A stretch of 64,000 nucleotides of DNA, from the NCBI RefSeq assembly GCF_002899455.1, contig NZ_PPFB01000001.1, positions 3,636,501 through 3,700,500 on the forward strand, in the 5' to 3' direction. The DNA is from Streptomyces sp. DH-12 (GTDB lineage: Bacteria > Actinomycetota > Actinomycetes > Streptomycetales > Streptomycetaceae). Below the pieces are notes generated by a model that saw only the letters and a program-made list of their open reading frames with translations, made no database searches and had not been told where the DNA came from. A program made the position numbers and the translations under genes. Position 1 is the first letter of the stretch. Every line of letters begins with the position of its first letter. Below, one piece after another: positions 1 to 8,052 of this stretch.

Positions 1-741
1 GCCGGGTTCCGGGCCGTCGCCATGGACCTGCGGGGCGTCGGCGGCAGCGACCGCACCCCGCGCGGCTACGATCCGGCCAATCTCGCGCTGGACGTCACCG
101 GCGTCATCCGCTCCCTGGGCGAGCCGGACGCCGCTCTGGTCGGTCACGACCTGGGCGGATACCTGGCCTGGACGGCCGCGGCGATGCGCCCCAAGCTCGT
201 ACGGCGGCTCGTGGTGTCCTCGATGCCGCACCCGCGGCGCTGGCGCTCCTCGATGCTCGCCGACGCCCGGCAGACGGCCGCCCAGTCGCACATCTGGGGG
301 TTCCAGCGGCCCTGGATCCCGGAGCGGCGGCTCACCGCGGACGACGGGGCGCTGGTGGCCCGGCTCATCGAGGAGTGGTCCGGGCCGCAGCCACCCGACG
401 ACACGGCTCTGGAGATCTACCGGCGGGCCATGTGCATCCCGTCCACGGCGCACTGCTCGATCGAGCCGTACCGGTGGATGGTGCGGTCGCTGGCCCGCCC
501 GGACGGCATCCAGTTCAACCGCAGGATGAAGCGCCCGGTGCAGGTGCCGACGCTGCATCTGCACGGCTCGCTGGACCCGGTGGTGCGCACCCGCAGCGCC
601 GCGGGCTCGGGGCAGTACGTCGAAGCGCCGTACCGCTGGCGGCTGTTCGACGGTTTGGGGCACTTCCCGCACGAGGAGGACCCGGTGACCTTCTCGGCCG
701 AGCTGGTCAACTGGCTGAAGGATCCCGAGCCGGACCGGTGA
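1..741 (+). CDS. alpha/beta hydrolase, epoxide-hydrolase-like (5' end outside window)
   Basis: The reading frame is open from base 1 (AGFRAVAMDLRG...), so the true start lies upstream and the in-frame ATG at 22 is internal. The nucleophile elbow reads VGHDLGGY, with Asp as nucleophile in Sm-X-Nu-X-Sm; this is typical of epoxide hydrolases and haloalkane dehalogenases rather than Ser esterases. A later HGSLDPVV supplies a candidate acid and GLGHFPHEEDP the catalytic His. A lid region with several Trp residues lies between. It is expected to be a soluble cytoplasmic hydrolase; its substrate cannot be read from sequence. The next gene is convergent, about 370 bp away. Confidence 0.88.
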   Translation, partial: AGFRAVAMDLRGVGGSDRTPRGYDPANLALDVTGVIRSLGEPDAALVGHDLGGYLAWTAAAMRPKLVRRLVVSSMPHPRRWRSSMLADARQTAAQSHIWGFQRPWIPERRLTADDGALVARLIEEWSGPQPPDDTALEIYRRAMCIPSTAHCSIEPYRWMVRSLARPDGIQFNRRMKRPVQVPTLHLHGSLDPVVRTRSAAGSGQYVEAPYRWRLFDGLGHFPHEEDPVTFSAELVNWLKDPEPDR

Positions 742-1114
742 CCGGACGGATGCGTTCCGTACCGCTCACACCCACGGCGACTGAACGCTTGTCCTACGAA
801 CGCCAATTGCCTGGCGCATAGGCCAATTGGCGGCCCCTCAGGTGGTTATCGACCTTGGGGCGGGGGCACACGTCCGGGTATGGGCTGGACGCACGACTAC
901 AGTGACGCAAGCCGCAATCGCCGCTCGGCGAGCGGTGTGGGCTCCCACCAGCGAGGCGGTGCACCACAGATGGCAGCTACGGATCTCAGGGTCGGCATCC
1001 CGCGCATTCTCCGCCGTCGCGCGCGCTGGGTCTCCGTCCGGCTCCGTCATCCGCGCGGCTGACGGCTCTCCCGGCCGTTCCTGACGTCCCGGCGGCCGCC
1101 TCCCCGGTTCCCGC
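742..1114. other. intergenic region with an AATTG inverted repeat
   Basis: No convincing gene was found here between two convergent genes; the short open frames lack ribosome binding sites and recognisable residues. The one clear structure is two near-identical 10-bp palindromic blocks, GCCAATTGCC at 802-811 and GCCAATTGGC at 822-831, about two helical turns apart. They also form a 9-bp inverted repeat, CGCCAATTG (801-809) with CAATTGGCG (824-832). This could be an operator or a hairpin; nothing identifies a partner protein. Confidence 0.4.
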
Positions 1115-2314
1115 TCAGAGCGCGCACTTGTCGCTGTCCACCTCCTGGGCGGCGGTACGGCCCCGGGCGATGTCCTCGCGGATCTCGTCCACGGTCAGCG
1201 CGTATCCCGTCTCGGCGTCGTCCAGCGACTTCGCGAAGATGACGCCGTAGACCTCGCCCTCGGGGGTGAGGAGCGGGCCGCCGGAGTTGCCCTGACGGAC
1301 CGTCGCGAACAGGGAGTACACGTCACGGCGGACCGTGCCGCGGTGGTAGATGTCGGGGCCGTTGGCCGTGATGCGCCCCCGCAGCCGCGCCGCGCGGACG
1401 TCGTACGCGCCGTTCTCCGGGAAGCCGGCGACGATGGCGCTGTCCCCGCTGCTCGCGTCCTCGGTGGCGAACCGCAGCGCGGGCGCGTCCAGATCGGGCA
1501 CGTCGAGGACGGCGATGTCGCGCCTCCAGTCGTAGAGGACGACCGTGGCGTCGTACTTCCTGCCCTCGCCGCCTATCTGCACGACCGGCTCGTCGACACC
1601 GCCCACCACATGGGCGTTGGTCATGATGCGCCGGTCGTCGAAGACGAAGCCGGTGCCCTCCAGGACCTTGCCGCAGCTCGTCGCGGTGCCCGTCACCTTG
1701 ACGATGGAGCGCTGCGCGCGGACGGCGACGGGGCTGCCCGCCAGCGCCGGGTCCGGCGGCCGCACGTCGGTGATGGGCTCGTTGGCGAACGGACTGAAGA
1801 CCTGCGGGAAGCCGTTCTGCGCGAGGACGGAGGAGAAGTCGGCGAACCAGATGTCGGCCTGGTCCGGCAGCGCCCGGGAGACGCCGAGCAGCACCTTGGA
1901 GCCGCGCACCTCCTTGCCGAGCGTCGGCAGGGTCGTCCCGGCGAGGGCGGATCCGATCAGCCAGGCGACCAGGAGCATCGCGACCACGTTGACGAGGGCC
2001 CCGCCGGTGGCGTCCAGCGCCCGGGCCGGGGACCAGGTGATGTGGCGGCGCAGCTTGTTGCCGAGGTGCGTGGTGAGGGCCTGGCCGACGGAGGCGCAGA
2101 CTATGACGACCACGACCGCCACGACGGCGGCGGTGGTGCTCACCTCGGAGCCGTCCGTGAGCGCGTCCCAGATGACGGGCAGCACGTAGACGGCGATCAG
2201 GCCGCCCCCGAGGAATCCGATCACCGACAGGACGCCGACGACGAAGCCCTGGCGGTAGCCGACCACGGCGAACCACACGGCGGCCACCAGCAGCACGATG
2301 TCCAGCACGTTCAC
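1115..2314 (-). CDS. MarP-like membrane trypsin-fold serine protease (CvpA N-terminal domain)
   Basis: This 399-residue protein has an N-terminal CvpA/colicin-V-type domain with four hydrophobic segments (about residues 5-25, 28-48, 62-82, 103-125), then an extracytoplasmic trypsin-like domain. The catalytic triad is visible: His235 in TNAHVVGG, Asp266 in YDWRRDIAVL and Ser344 in RQGNSGGPLL. Cys214 and the near-terminal Cys397 could form the disulfide known in mycobacterial MarP (Rv3671c), which supports acid and oxidative stress resistance there. The following Nudix and nth genes are in the same order as in M. tuberculosis, supporting orthology. The ATG at 2314 starts directly with the first membrane segment. 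Confidence 0.92.
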   Translation of the reverse strand: MNVLDIVLLVAAVWFAVVGYRQGFVVGVLSVIGFLGGGLIAVYVLPVIWDALTDGSEVSTTAAVVAVVVVIVCASVGQALTTHLGNKLRRHITWSPARALDATGGALVNVVAMLLVAWLIGSALAGTTLPTLGKEVRGSKVLLGVSRALPDQADIWFADFSSVLAQNGFPQVFSPFANEPITDVRPPDPALAGSPVAVRAQRSIVKVTGTATSCGKVLEGTGFVFDDRRIMTNAHVVGGVDEPVVQIGGEGRKYDATVVLYDWRRDIAVLDVPDLDAPALRFATEDASSGDSAIVAGFPENGAYDVRAARLRGRITANGPDIYHRGTVRRDVYSLFATVRQGNSGGPLLTPEGEVYGVIFAKSLDDAETGYALTVDEIREDIARGRTAAQEVDSDKCAL

Positions 2315-2359
2315 CGATTCAAGCCTCGCCTCGTCCTACGCAGCACGGCGCCCACCCTG

Positions 2360-3055
2360 TCACGCCCTCCAGTCCAGCGGGACCCGCTTGTCCCGATCCC
2401 AGGGGCGCTCCCAGCCCGCGAAGTGCAGCAACCGGTCGATGACCCCTGCGGTGAACCCCCATACGAGGGCCGATTCGACCAGGAACGCGGGGCCGTGGAA
2501 GCCGCTGGGGTGGATCGCGGTCGCACGGTTGTCCGGGTGGGTGAGATCGGCCACGGGCGTGGTGAACACCCGCGCCGTCTCGTTCGGATCGACGACGCCG
2601 ACCGGGCTGGGCTCGCGCCACCAGCCGAGCACGGGCGTGACGACGAAGCCGCTGACGGGGATGTAGAGCTTCGGCAGCACGCCGAAGAGCTGCACACCGG
2701 ACGGATCGAGCCCGGTCTCCTCCTCCGCCTCGCGCAGCGCCGCCCGCAACGGGCCGTCGCCGTGCGGGTCGCCGTCCTCCGGGTCGAGCGCGCCGCCGGG
2801 GAAGGACGGCTGCCCGGCGTGCGAGCGCAGCGAACTGGCCCGCTCCATGAGCAGCAGCTCGGGGCCGCGCTCGCCCTCGCCGAAGAGGATGAGCACGGCG
2901 GACTGCCGTCCCGAGCCGTCCCCGGGCGGCAGGAAGCGGCTGAGCTGCCGGGGCGCGACCGTCTCGACGACGTGGACCACCGGGTCCAGCCACGGGGGCA
3001 GTCCGTCCCTGCTGAGGGTCACCGGACCCCCCTGCGTCCCGCTCGTACGCGTCAT
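2360..3055 (-). CDS. Nudix hydrolase, CoA pyrophosphatase type
   Basis: The Nudix box is clear: GGALDPEDGDP followed by LREAEEETGLDP, matching G-x5-E...REUxEExGU. A preceding SLRSHAGQPSFPGG segment resembles the UPF0035 signature of CoA pyrophosphatases (NudL/YeaB), which cleave CoA and its derivatives to phosphopantetheines and 3',5'-ADP. I chose the ATG at 3055 (MTRTSGTQGG) because a G-rich ribosome binding site lies just upstream; an in-frame GTG at 3085 would add ten residues without a good site. The gene lies 45 bp upstream of the MarP-like gene and probably shares its transcript. Soluble cytoplasmic enzyme. Confidence 0.9.
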   Translation of the reverse strand: MTRTSGTQGGPVTLSRDGLPPWLDPVVHVVETVAPRQLSRFLPPGDGSGRQSAVLILFGEGERGPELLLMERASSLRSHAGQPSFPGGALDPEDGDPHGDGPLRAALREAEEETGLDPSGVQLFGVLPKLYIPVSGFVVTPVLGWWREPSPVGVVDPNETARVFTTPVADLTHPDNRATAIHPSGFHGPAFLVESALVWGFTAGVIDRLLHFAGWERPWDRDKRVPLDWRA

Positions 3056-3146
3056 GCCCACCCCCGTCGTCCGGCCCCGTCGCACAGGTCCAACGCGCGG
3101 TGGTCCCGAGATCGTTCCGCGGAGAACCGGGGCGCCCGGCCTGCCC

Positions 3147-4190
3147 TCATCCGGCCCCCAGTGGCGGGGCCGCTCTGCCGCCCGCGTCCAGATACGCCTG
3201 CGGGGGCCTCAGACGCTGGCCCGGCTGACCGGCCTTCTCGTACTTCAGCAGCTTCTTCGCCTTGTCCGGGTCCGTCTCGCCCTCGCCGTAGGCCGGGCAG
3301 AGCGGGGCGATCGGGCAGGCGCCGCAGGCGGGCTTGCGGGCGTGGCAGATGCGGCGGCCGTGCCAGATGACGTGGTGGGACAGGTCGGTCCAGTCGCTCT
3401 TGGGGAACAGCGCGCCGACCTCCGCCTCGATCTTGTCGGGGTCGGTCTGCTCGGTCCAGCGCCAGCGGCGCACCAGGCGCTGGAAGTGGGTGTCGACGGT
3501 GATCCCCGGGCGGCCGAAGGCGTTGCCGAGCACGACGAACGCGGTCTTGCGGCCCACGCCGGGCAGCTTGACCAGGTCCTCCAGCCGGCCCGGCACCTCC
3601 CCGCCGAACTCCTCCACCAGCGCCTTGGACAGCCCGATGACCGACCTGGTCTTGGCGCGGAAGAAGCCGGTGGGGCGGAGGATCTCCTCCACCTCCTCCG
3701 GGTCGGCGGCGGCCAGGTCCTCGGGGGCGGGGTACTTCGCGAACAGCGCGGGGGTCGTCTGGTTGACGCGCAGGTCGGTGGTCTGGGCCGACAGCACGGT
3801 GGCGACGACGAGCTGGAAGGGGTTCTCGAAGTCCAGCTCGGGGTGGGCGTACGGGTACACCTCGGCGAGCTCACGGTTGATCCGGCGGGCCCGCCGCACC
3901 AGCGCGGTACGGGACTCGCCGCGCGGGTGCGCGGCCACCGTCCTCGCCGGGGCGGCCGGCACGGAGGCGGTCGCCCTCCCGGAAGCCGACGCGGGCTTCC
4001 TCGCGGCGCTCGCTCTCTTCACGGCCGACGCGGGCTTCTTTGCGGACGCGGGCTTCCCGGCGGCGGTCTCCCTCACGGCTTCCGCCGTTTCCCTACCGCC
4101 ATCGGGGACCTGTTCGCCCACAGCGGAATCGCGATCTGCACTCACCCGCGCAGCCCCCTCGGCCTGTGCTCTCACCGGCGATTTGGACAC
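3147..4190 (-). CDS. nth: endonuclease III (DNA glycosylase/AP lyase) with basic N-terminal extension
   Basis: The core from about residue 95 is a standard base-excision-repair endonuclease III. It has the helix-hairpin-helix LPGVGRKTA with catalytic Lys, the catalytic Asp in VDTHFQRL, and a C-terminal 4Fe-4S ligand set CxxxxxxCxxCxxxxxC in [17 protein letters not shown]. It removes oxidised pyrimidines and nicks abasic sites. It is about 347 residues against roughly 210-245 for typical homologues, because of an N-terminal tail rich in Lys, Ala and Ser with repeated KPASA/KRASA blocks, resembling histone H1 tails. The tail has the same codon bias as the core, so it is probably translated. It is divergent from crp, as nth is near crp in mycobacteria. 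Confidence 0.95.
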   Translation of the reverse strand: MSKSPVRAQAEGAARVSADRDSAVGEQVPDGGRETAEAVRETAAGKPASAKKPASAVKRASAARKPASASGRATASVPAAPARTVAAHPRGESRTALVRRARRINRELAEVYPYAHPELDFENPFQLVVATVLSAQTTDLRVNQTTPALFAKYPAPEDLAAADPEEVEEILRPTGFFRAKTRSVIGLSKALVEEFGGEVPGRLEDLVKLPGVGRKTAFVVLGNAFGRPGITVDTHFQRLVRRWRWTEQTDPDKIEAEVGALFPKSDWTDLSHHVIWHGRRICHARKPACGACPIAPLCPAYGEGETDPDKAKKLLKYEKAGQPGQRLRPPQAYLDAGGRAAPPLGAG

Positions 4191-4292
4191 CCGGCCAGCC
4201 TACGGCCCGGCGCGGACATCCGCCCCGGGCCCCGAGGACCGGCGTCCAATTGGACCCCTGCCGCATACCCCGGCCGCCCCGTGCGGCATCCT

Positions 4293-4306
4293 TGTGACAG
4301 ATCACA
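4293..4306. promoter_or_regulatory. Crp-like palindrome upstream of crp
   Basis: TGTGACAGATCACA has perfect TGTGA/TCACA outer halves separated by four bases; the E. coli CRP consensus has six. It lies about 92 bp upstream of the crp start in the nth-crp divergent promoter region. Crp autoregulation is known in related actinomycetes, so this is a plausible Crp site, but the short spacer leaves doubt. Confidence 0.5.
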
Positions 4307-4397
4307 CTGTTTGGACCGCCCGGCAAAATGGGAACCACGGTCCACTGACACGCGGGGGAATCAAGATCCCCTGAGCAGGTCGAAGAGGAGAGAACTC

Positions 4398-5072
4398 GTG
4401 GACGACGTTCTGCGGCGGAACCCGCTTTTCGCGGCGCTCGACGACGAGCAGGCCGCGGAGCTTCGCGCCTCCATGAGTGAGGTGACCCTGGCGAGGGGTG
4501 ACTCACTGTTCCACGAGGGCGACCCGGGCGACCGCCTGTACGTGGTCACCGAGGGCAAGGTGAAGCTGCACCGCACCTCCCCCGACGGCCGCGAGAACAT
4601 GCTCGCCGTGGTCGGCCCGGGCGAGCTGATCGGTGAGCTGTCCCTCTTCGACCCGGGTCCGCGCACCGCGACCGCCACGGCGCTCACCGAGGTGAAGCTG
4701 CTGGGCCTGGGCCACGGCGACCTGACGCCCTGGCTGAGCGCCCGCCCCGAGGTGGCCACGGCGCTGCTGCGCGCCGTCGCCCGCCGTCTGCGCAAGACCA
4801 ACGACGCCATGTCCGACCTGGTCTTCTCCGACGTCCCCGGCCGTGTCGCGCGCGCCCTGCTGGACCTCTCCCGCCGCTTCGGCGTGCAGTCGGAGGAGGG
4901 CATCCACGTGGTGCACGACCTCACGCAGGAGGAGCTGGCCCAGCTGGTCGGCGCGTCCCGCGAGACGGTCAACAAGGCCCTGGCGGACTTCGCCCAGCGC
5001 GGCTGGCTGCGCCTGGAGGCCCGCGCGGTGATCCTGCTCGACGTGGAACGCCTCGCCAAGCGTTCCCGCTGA
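4398..5072 (+). CDS. crp: cAMP receptor protein family regulator Crp
   Basis: A 224-residue CRP/FNR regulator. The N-terminal cyclic-nucleotide-binding beta-roll includes DSLFHEGDPGDRLYVV and the phosphate-binding cassette GELIGELSLFDPGPRTATA (about residues 75-95). A C-terminal winged helix contains LTQEELAQLVGASRETVNKA as the HTH. The GTG at 4398 is preceded by GAGGAGAG at ideal spacing and gives the length of S. coelicolor Crp, which controls germination, development and antibiotic production. The frame is open far upstream, but that is a GC-bias artefact. A Crp-like palindrome sits in its promoter region. Confidence 0.96.
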   Translation: MDDVLRRNPLFAALDDEQAAELRASMSEVTLARGDSLFHEGDPGDRLYVVTEGKVKLHRTSPDGRENMLAVVGPGELIGELSLFDPGPRTATATALTEVKLLGLGHGDLTPWLSARPEVATALLRAVARRLRKTNDAMSDLVFSDVPGRVARALLDLSRRFGVQSEEGIHVVHDLTQEELAQLVGASRETVNKALADFAQRGWLRLEARAVILLDVERLAKRSR

Positions 5073-5121
5073 CGCCTCGTCCCCGGCTCCCTTCGCGCCC
5101 CCACGGCCCCCGGCCGCGGGG

Positions 5122-5197
5122 GCGCGGGTGCGTGCGCGGGTGCGCGGGTGCGCGGGTGCGCGGGTGCGCGGGTGCGCGGGTGCGCGGGTGCGCGGGT
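5122..5197. repeat. 8-bp tandem repeat between convergent genes
   Basis: Unit GCGCGGGT occurs eight times without interruption at 5134-5197, with one more unit at 5122-5129 after a 4-bp interruption. It fills the space between the crp stop and the stop of the convergent MBL gene, so it is noncoding. Such arrays tend to vary in copy number by slippage. Confidence 0.9.
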
Positions 5198-5200
5198 GCG

Positions 5201-6031
5201 TCAGAGGATCCCGTGCTCCTCCAGATACTCCAGCTGCGCCCGCACCGACAGCTCCGCGGCCGGCCACAGGGAGCGGTCGACGTCGGCGTAGACGCGGGCG
5301 ACGACCTCGGCCGGGGTGCGGTGGCCGTCCTCGACGGCCGTCTCCACCTGGGCGAGCCGGTGGGCTCGGTGCGCGAGGTAGTACTCGACGGCGCCCTGGG
5401 CGTCCTCCAGCACCGGCCCGTGTCCCGGCAGAACCGTGTGCACGCCGTCGTCGACGGTGAGGGACCTGAGCCGGCGCAGGGTGTCCAGGTAGTCGCCGAG
5501 GCGGCCGTCGGGGTGGGCCACGACGGTCGTGCCGCGTCCCAGCACGGTGTCGCCGGTGAGGACCGCCCGGTCCGCCGGCAGGTGGAAGCACAGGGAGTCC
5601 GAGGTGTGGCCGGGGGCCGGTACGACCCGCAGCTCCAGGCCGCCGACGGTGACGACGTCCCCCGCGGCCAGCCCCTCGTCGCCGAGCCGCAGCGCCGGGT
5701 CCAGGGCGCGCACCTTGGTGCCGGTCAGCTCGGCGAACCGGGCGGCGCCCTCGGCGTGGTCGGGATGACCGTGCGTCAGCAGGGTGAGGGCGACCCGCTT
5801 GCCGGCCTGCTCGGCGGTGCCGATGACGTGCCGCAGGTGCCCGTCGTCCAGCGGTCCCGGGTCGACGACGACGGCGAGGCCGGAGTCCGGCTCGGACAGG
5901 ATCCAGGTGTTCGTGCCGTCCAGGGTCATCGCCGAGGGGTTCGGCGCCAGCACGTTGACGGCCCGCGCGGTCGCGGGACCGGAGAGGGCCCCGCCGCGCG
6001 GCTGGCCGGGAAGTGCGTGGGCGTCCGTCAT
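5201..6031 (-). CDS. metallo-beta-lactamase fold hydrolase
   Basis: A 276-residue MBL-fold protein with the zinc motif HGHPDH in LTLLTHGHPDHAEG, then APGHTSDSL, the bridging Asp in LTGDTVLG, and a final His in VLPGHGPVLED. A C-terminal helical region of about 70 residues is as in LACTB2-like and Rv3677c-type proteins. It is probably a two-metal hydrolase or nuclease, substrate unknown. Its ATG overlaps the stop of the upstream Nudix gene by four bases (ATGA), so the two are translationally coupled. The same MBL gene lies beside crp in mycobacteria. Confidence 0.9.
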   Translation of the reverse strand: MTDAHALPGQPRGGALSGPATARAVNVLAPNPSAMTLDGTNTWILSEPDSGLAVVVDPGPLDDGHLRHVIGTAEQAGKRVALTLLTHGHPDHAEGAARFAELTGTKVRALDPALRLGDEGLAAGDVVTVGGLELRVVPAPGHTSDSLCFHLPADRAVLTGDTVLGRGTTVVAHPDGRLGDYLDTLRRLRSLTVDDGVHTVLPGHGPVLEDAQGAVEYYLAHRAHRLAQVETAVEDGHRTPAEVVARVYADVDRSLWPAAELSVRAQLEYLEEHGIL

Positions 6032-6909
6032 GCGGGTGCTCCCCCGGTCGGGATGTGCTGGGTGAACTCGTCGTGCCCGGGCCAGGAGAGGACGATCTCG
6101 CCGTCCACCAGGCGCGCGGAGGCCAGCACCGGCGTGAGGTCCCGCGCGGGAGCCGCGCCGAGCGCCTCCGCTGCCGTGCCGTACGCGGTGAGCTGGCGCA
6201 GGGTCGCGATGGTCGGGGGCATCATCAGCAGTTCGCCCCGGTCGTACGCGCCGGCCGCCTCGCGCGGGGTGATCCACACCGTGCGGTCGGCCTCCGTGGA
6301 GGCGTTGCGGGTGCGCTGGCCCTCGGGGAGGGCGGCGACGAAGAACCACGTGTCGTAGCGGCGCGGCTCGAACTCGGGGGTGATCCAGCGCGTCCACGCG
6401 CCCAGCAGGTCGGAGCGCAGCACCAGGCCGCGCCGGTCGAGGAACTCCGCGAAGGACAGCTCGCGTGCGACGAGGGCGGCGCGGTCCGCCTCCCAGTCCG
6501 CGCCGGTGGTGTCGCCGACCACGGAGTCCGGGGCGGGTCCGGCCAGCAGCACGCCGGCCTCCTCGTAGGTCTCCCGCACGGCCGCGCAGACGATCGCCTG
6601 GGCGCCCGCGCGGTCCACGCCGAGCCGGTCGGCCCACCAGTCCAGCGAGGGTCCGGCCCAGCGGACGTGCCGGTCGTCGTCGCGCGGGTCGACGCCGCCG
6701 CCGGGGTAGGCGTACGCGCCGCCCGCGAACGCCATGGACGTACGGCGGCGCAGCATGTGCACGGCGGGTCCGCGGCCGGTGTCCTTGAGGAGCATGACGG
6801 TGGCCGCGCGCTTGGGCGTGACGGGTGTGAGGTCACCGTTCGCCAGCGCTCTGATCCGCTCGGGCCACTCCGGCGGGTACCACTGCCCGCCAGCCTGCGC
6901 ATTCGCCAT
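6028..6909 (-). CDS. Nudix hydrolase, NUDT19-like with insertion before the catalytic helix
   Basis: A 293-residue protein. FAGGAYAYPGGGVDP gives the first part of the Nudix box, and AVRETYEEAGVLL gives the REUxEExGU helix. The two halves are separated by roughly 45 residues (RDDDRHVRWAGP... to AIVCA), as in the NUDT19/RP2p subfamily, which hydrolyses CoA and acyl-CoA species. Metal-binding residues are intact, so activity is expected. It is coupled to the downstream MBL hydrolase by a four-base overlap. The ATG at 6909 begins MANAQAGGQW. Confidence 0.88.
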   Translation of the reverse strand: MANAQAGGQWYPPEWPERIRALANGDLTPVTPKRAATVMLLKDTGRGPAVHMLRRRTSMAFAGGAYAYPGGGVDPRDDDRHVRWAGPSLDWWADRLGVDRAGAQAIVCAAVRETYEEAGVLLAGPAPDSVVGDTTGADWEADRAALVARELSFAEFLDRRGLVLRSDLLGAWTRWITPEFEPRRYDTWFFVAALPEGQRTRNASTEADRTVWITPREAAGAYDRGELLMMPPTIATLRQLTAYGTAAEALGAAPARDLTPVLASARLVDGEIVLSWPGHDEFTQHIPTGGAPA

Positions 6910-7193
6910 GGCCGGAGGCTATCCCGTGACGCCCGGATGTTCGAGTGCCCCTCGGGGCGACCGGGACGGCGACACGGCGGCACGGGCCGGGGGACCGCGG
7001 TCACCGGTTCGGAGCAGCGGGCGGCGGACGGACGTGCGGGCGGCCCGGGCGACCGCCGGCCCGGTGGCACGGGCCGCCCGTGCCGTCGCCCACGGTCCGC
7101 AGCGGCCGCAGCGGTCGCAGTCGCCGCGGCCAGGGCCGTCGTCAGCGGCGGGGCCGGCATCACCGCCCCCAGTCGGCGGCCGGACGCGCGTCG

Positions 7194-7224
7194 CCCCGGC
7201 CGGGCGCAGGGCGCCCGGCCGGGG
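7194..7224 (-). terminator. GC-rich hairpin downstream of the RidA gene
   Basis: A perfect 14-bp stem, CCCCGGCCGGGCGC with GCGCCCGGCCGGGG, and a 3-base loop lie about 60 bp past the RidA stop. There is no U-tract, as is common for Streptomyces terminators. The rest of 6910-7285 shows no gene I can support. Confidence 0.6.
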
Positions 7225-7285
7225 CGGTGTACGGGATCGGCGGGGGCGGTCCCCGGAGGGCGTCAGAGGGCGGTCGCCCGGAGGG

Positions 7286-7756
7286 CTACGCCTCCGTGAG
7301 CTCCACCTGCATCTCGACCTCGACCGGGGCGTCCAACGGCAGCACCGCGACGCCGACCGCGCTGCGGGCGTGCACGCCCTTGTCGCCGAGGACCTCGCCG
7401 AGGAGTTCGCTGGCGCCGTTGACGACGGCGGGCTGGCCGGTGAAGTCCGCGGCGGAGGCGACGAAGCCGACGACCTTCACGACGCGCGCGACGCGGTCCA
7501 GGTCGCCGGCGACGGACTTGACCGCGGCGAGCGCGTTCAGCGCGCAGGTGCGGGCCAGGTCCTTGGCCTCCTCGGGGGTGACCTCCGCGCCGACCTTGCC
7601 GGTCACCGGCAGCTTGCCGTCCACCATCGGCAGCTGGCCGGAGGTGAACACGTACCGGCCGGAGACGACCGCCGGCTGGTAGGAGGCGAGCGGCGGGACG
7701 ACCTCGGGCAGGCTCAGGCCCAGCTCGGCCAGCCGGGACTCGACGGCGCCGCTCAT
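7286..7756 (-). CDS. RidA (YjgF/YER057c/UK114) family protein
   Basis: A 156-residue protein of the RidA superfamily, which deaminates reactive enamine/imine intermediates. Family features include VVSGRYVFTSGQLP, the central EEAKDLARTCALNALAAVKS helix and a C-terminal RSAVGVAVLPLDAPVEVE. The Arg of the family active site lies in HARSAVGV. The start is the ATG at 7756 (MSGAVESRLAEL), overlapping the stop of the small upstream gene by four bases (ATGA); longer in-frame versions reach into that gene and are not credible. It matches the RidA-like gene (Rv3678c) of the mycobacterial cluster. Confidence 0.92.
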   Translation of the reverse strand: MSGAVESRLAELGLSLPEVVPPLASYQPAVVSGRYVFTSGQLPMVDGKLPVTGKVGAEVTPEEAKDLARTCALNALAAVKSVAGDLDRVARVVKVVGFVASAADFTGQPAVVNGASELLGEVLGDKGVHARSAVGVAVLPLDAPVEVEMQVELTEA

Positions 7757-7914
7757 GCCTGCTTCTCGCGCTTCAGGTAGGCCACCAGCTGCTCGGGGTT
7801 GTTCGGCCCGGGCACGACCTGGACGAGCTCCCAGCCGTCCTCGCCCCAGGTGTCCAGAATCTGCTTCGTCGCGTGGACCAGCAGCGGCACAGTCGCGTAT
7901 TCCCACTTCGTCAT
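7753..7914 (-). CDS. DUF4177 small protein
   Basis: A 53-residue protein beginning MTKWEYATVPLLVHATKQ with GEDGWELVQVVPGPN, the core pattern of DUF4177. It is a small single-domain protein of unknown function. It overlaps the RidA start by four bases and is therefore coupled to it, as in the mycobacterial Rv3678A/Rv3678c arrangement. The strong family pattern makes the ATG at 7914 safe. Confidence 0.9.
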   Translation of the reverse strand: MTKWEYATVPLLVHATKQILDTWGEDGWELVQVVPGPNNPEQLVAYLKREKQA

Positions 7915-8052
7915 GCGGCCGACTCTAACCGCTGCCCCGTCCGCCGCCCGCGTCGCCGTCGCGCCCGTCGGGGCCGGGAGCGGGAGGGCACACGAGGCCT
8001 GAACACCACCCGGAGCCGCCGCCACGCGCGGTGAGCATTTAGGCTCGAAGGC

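Noticed and set aside
1343..3370. 675-codon open frame antisense to the protease and Nudix genes
   Set aside because: Shadow frame caused by GC-rich third positions; low-complexity peptide and no ribosome binding site, while the opposite strand has full protein families.
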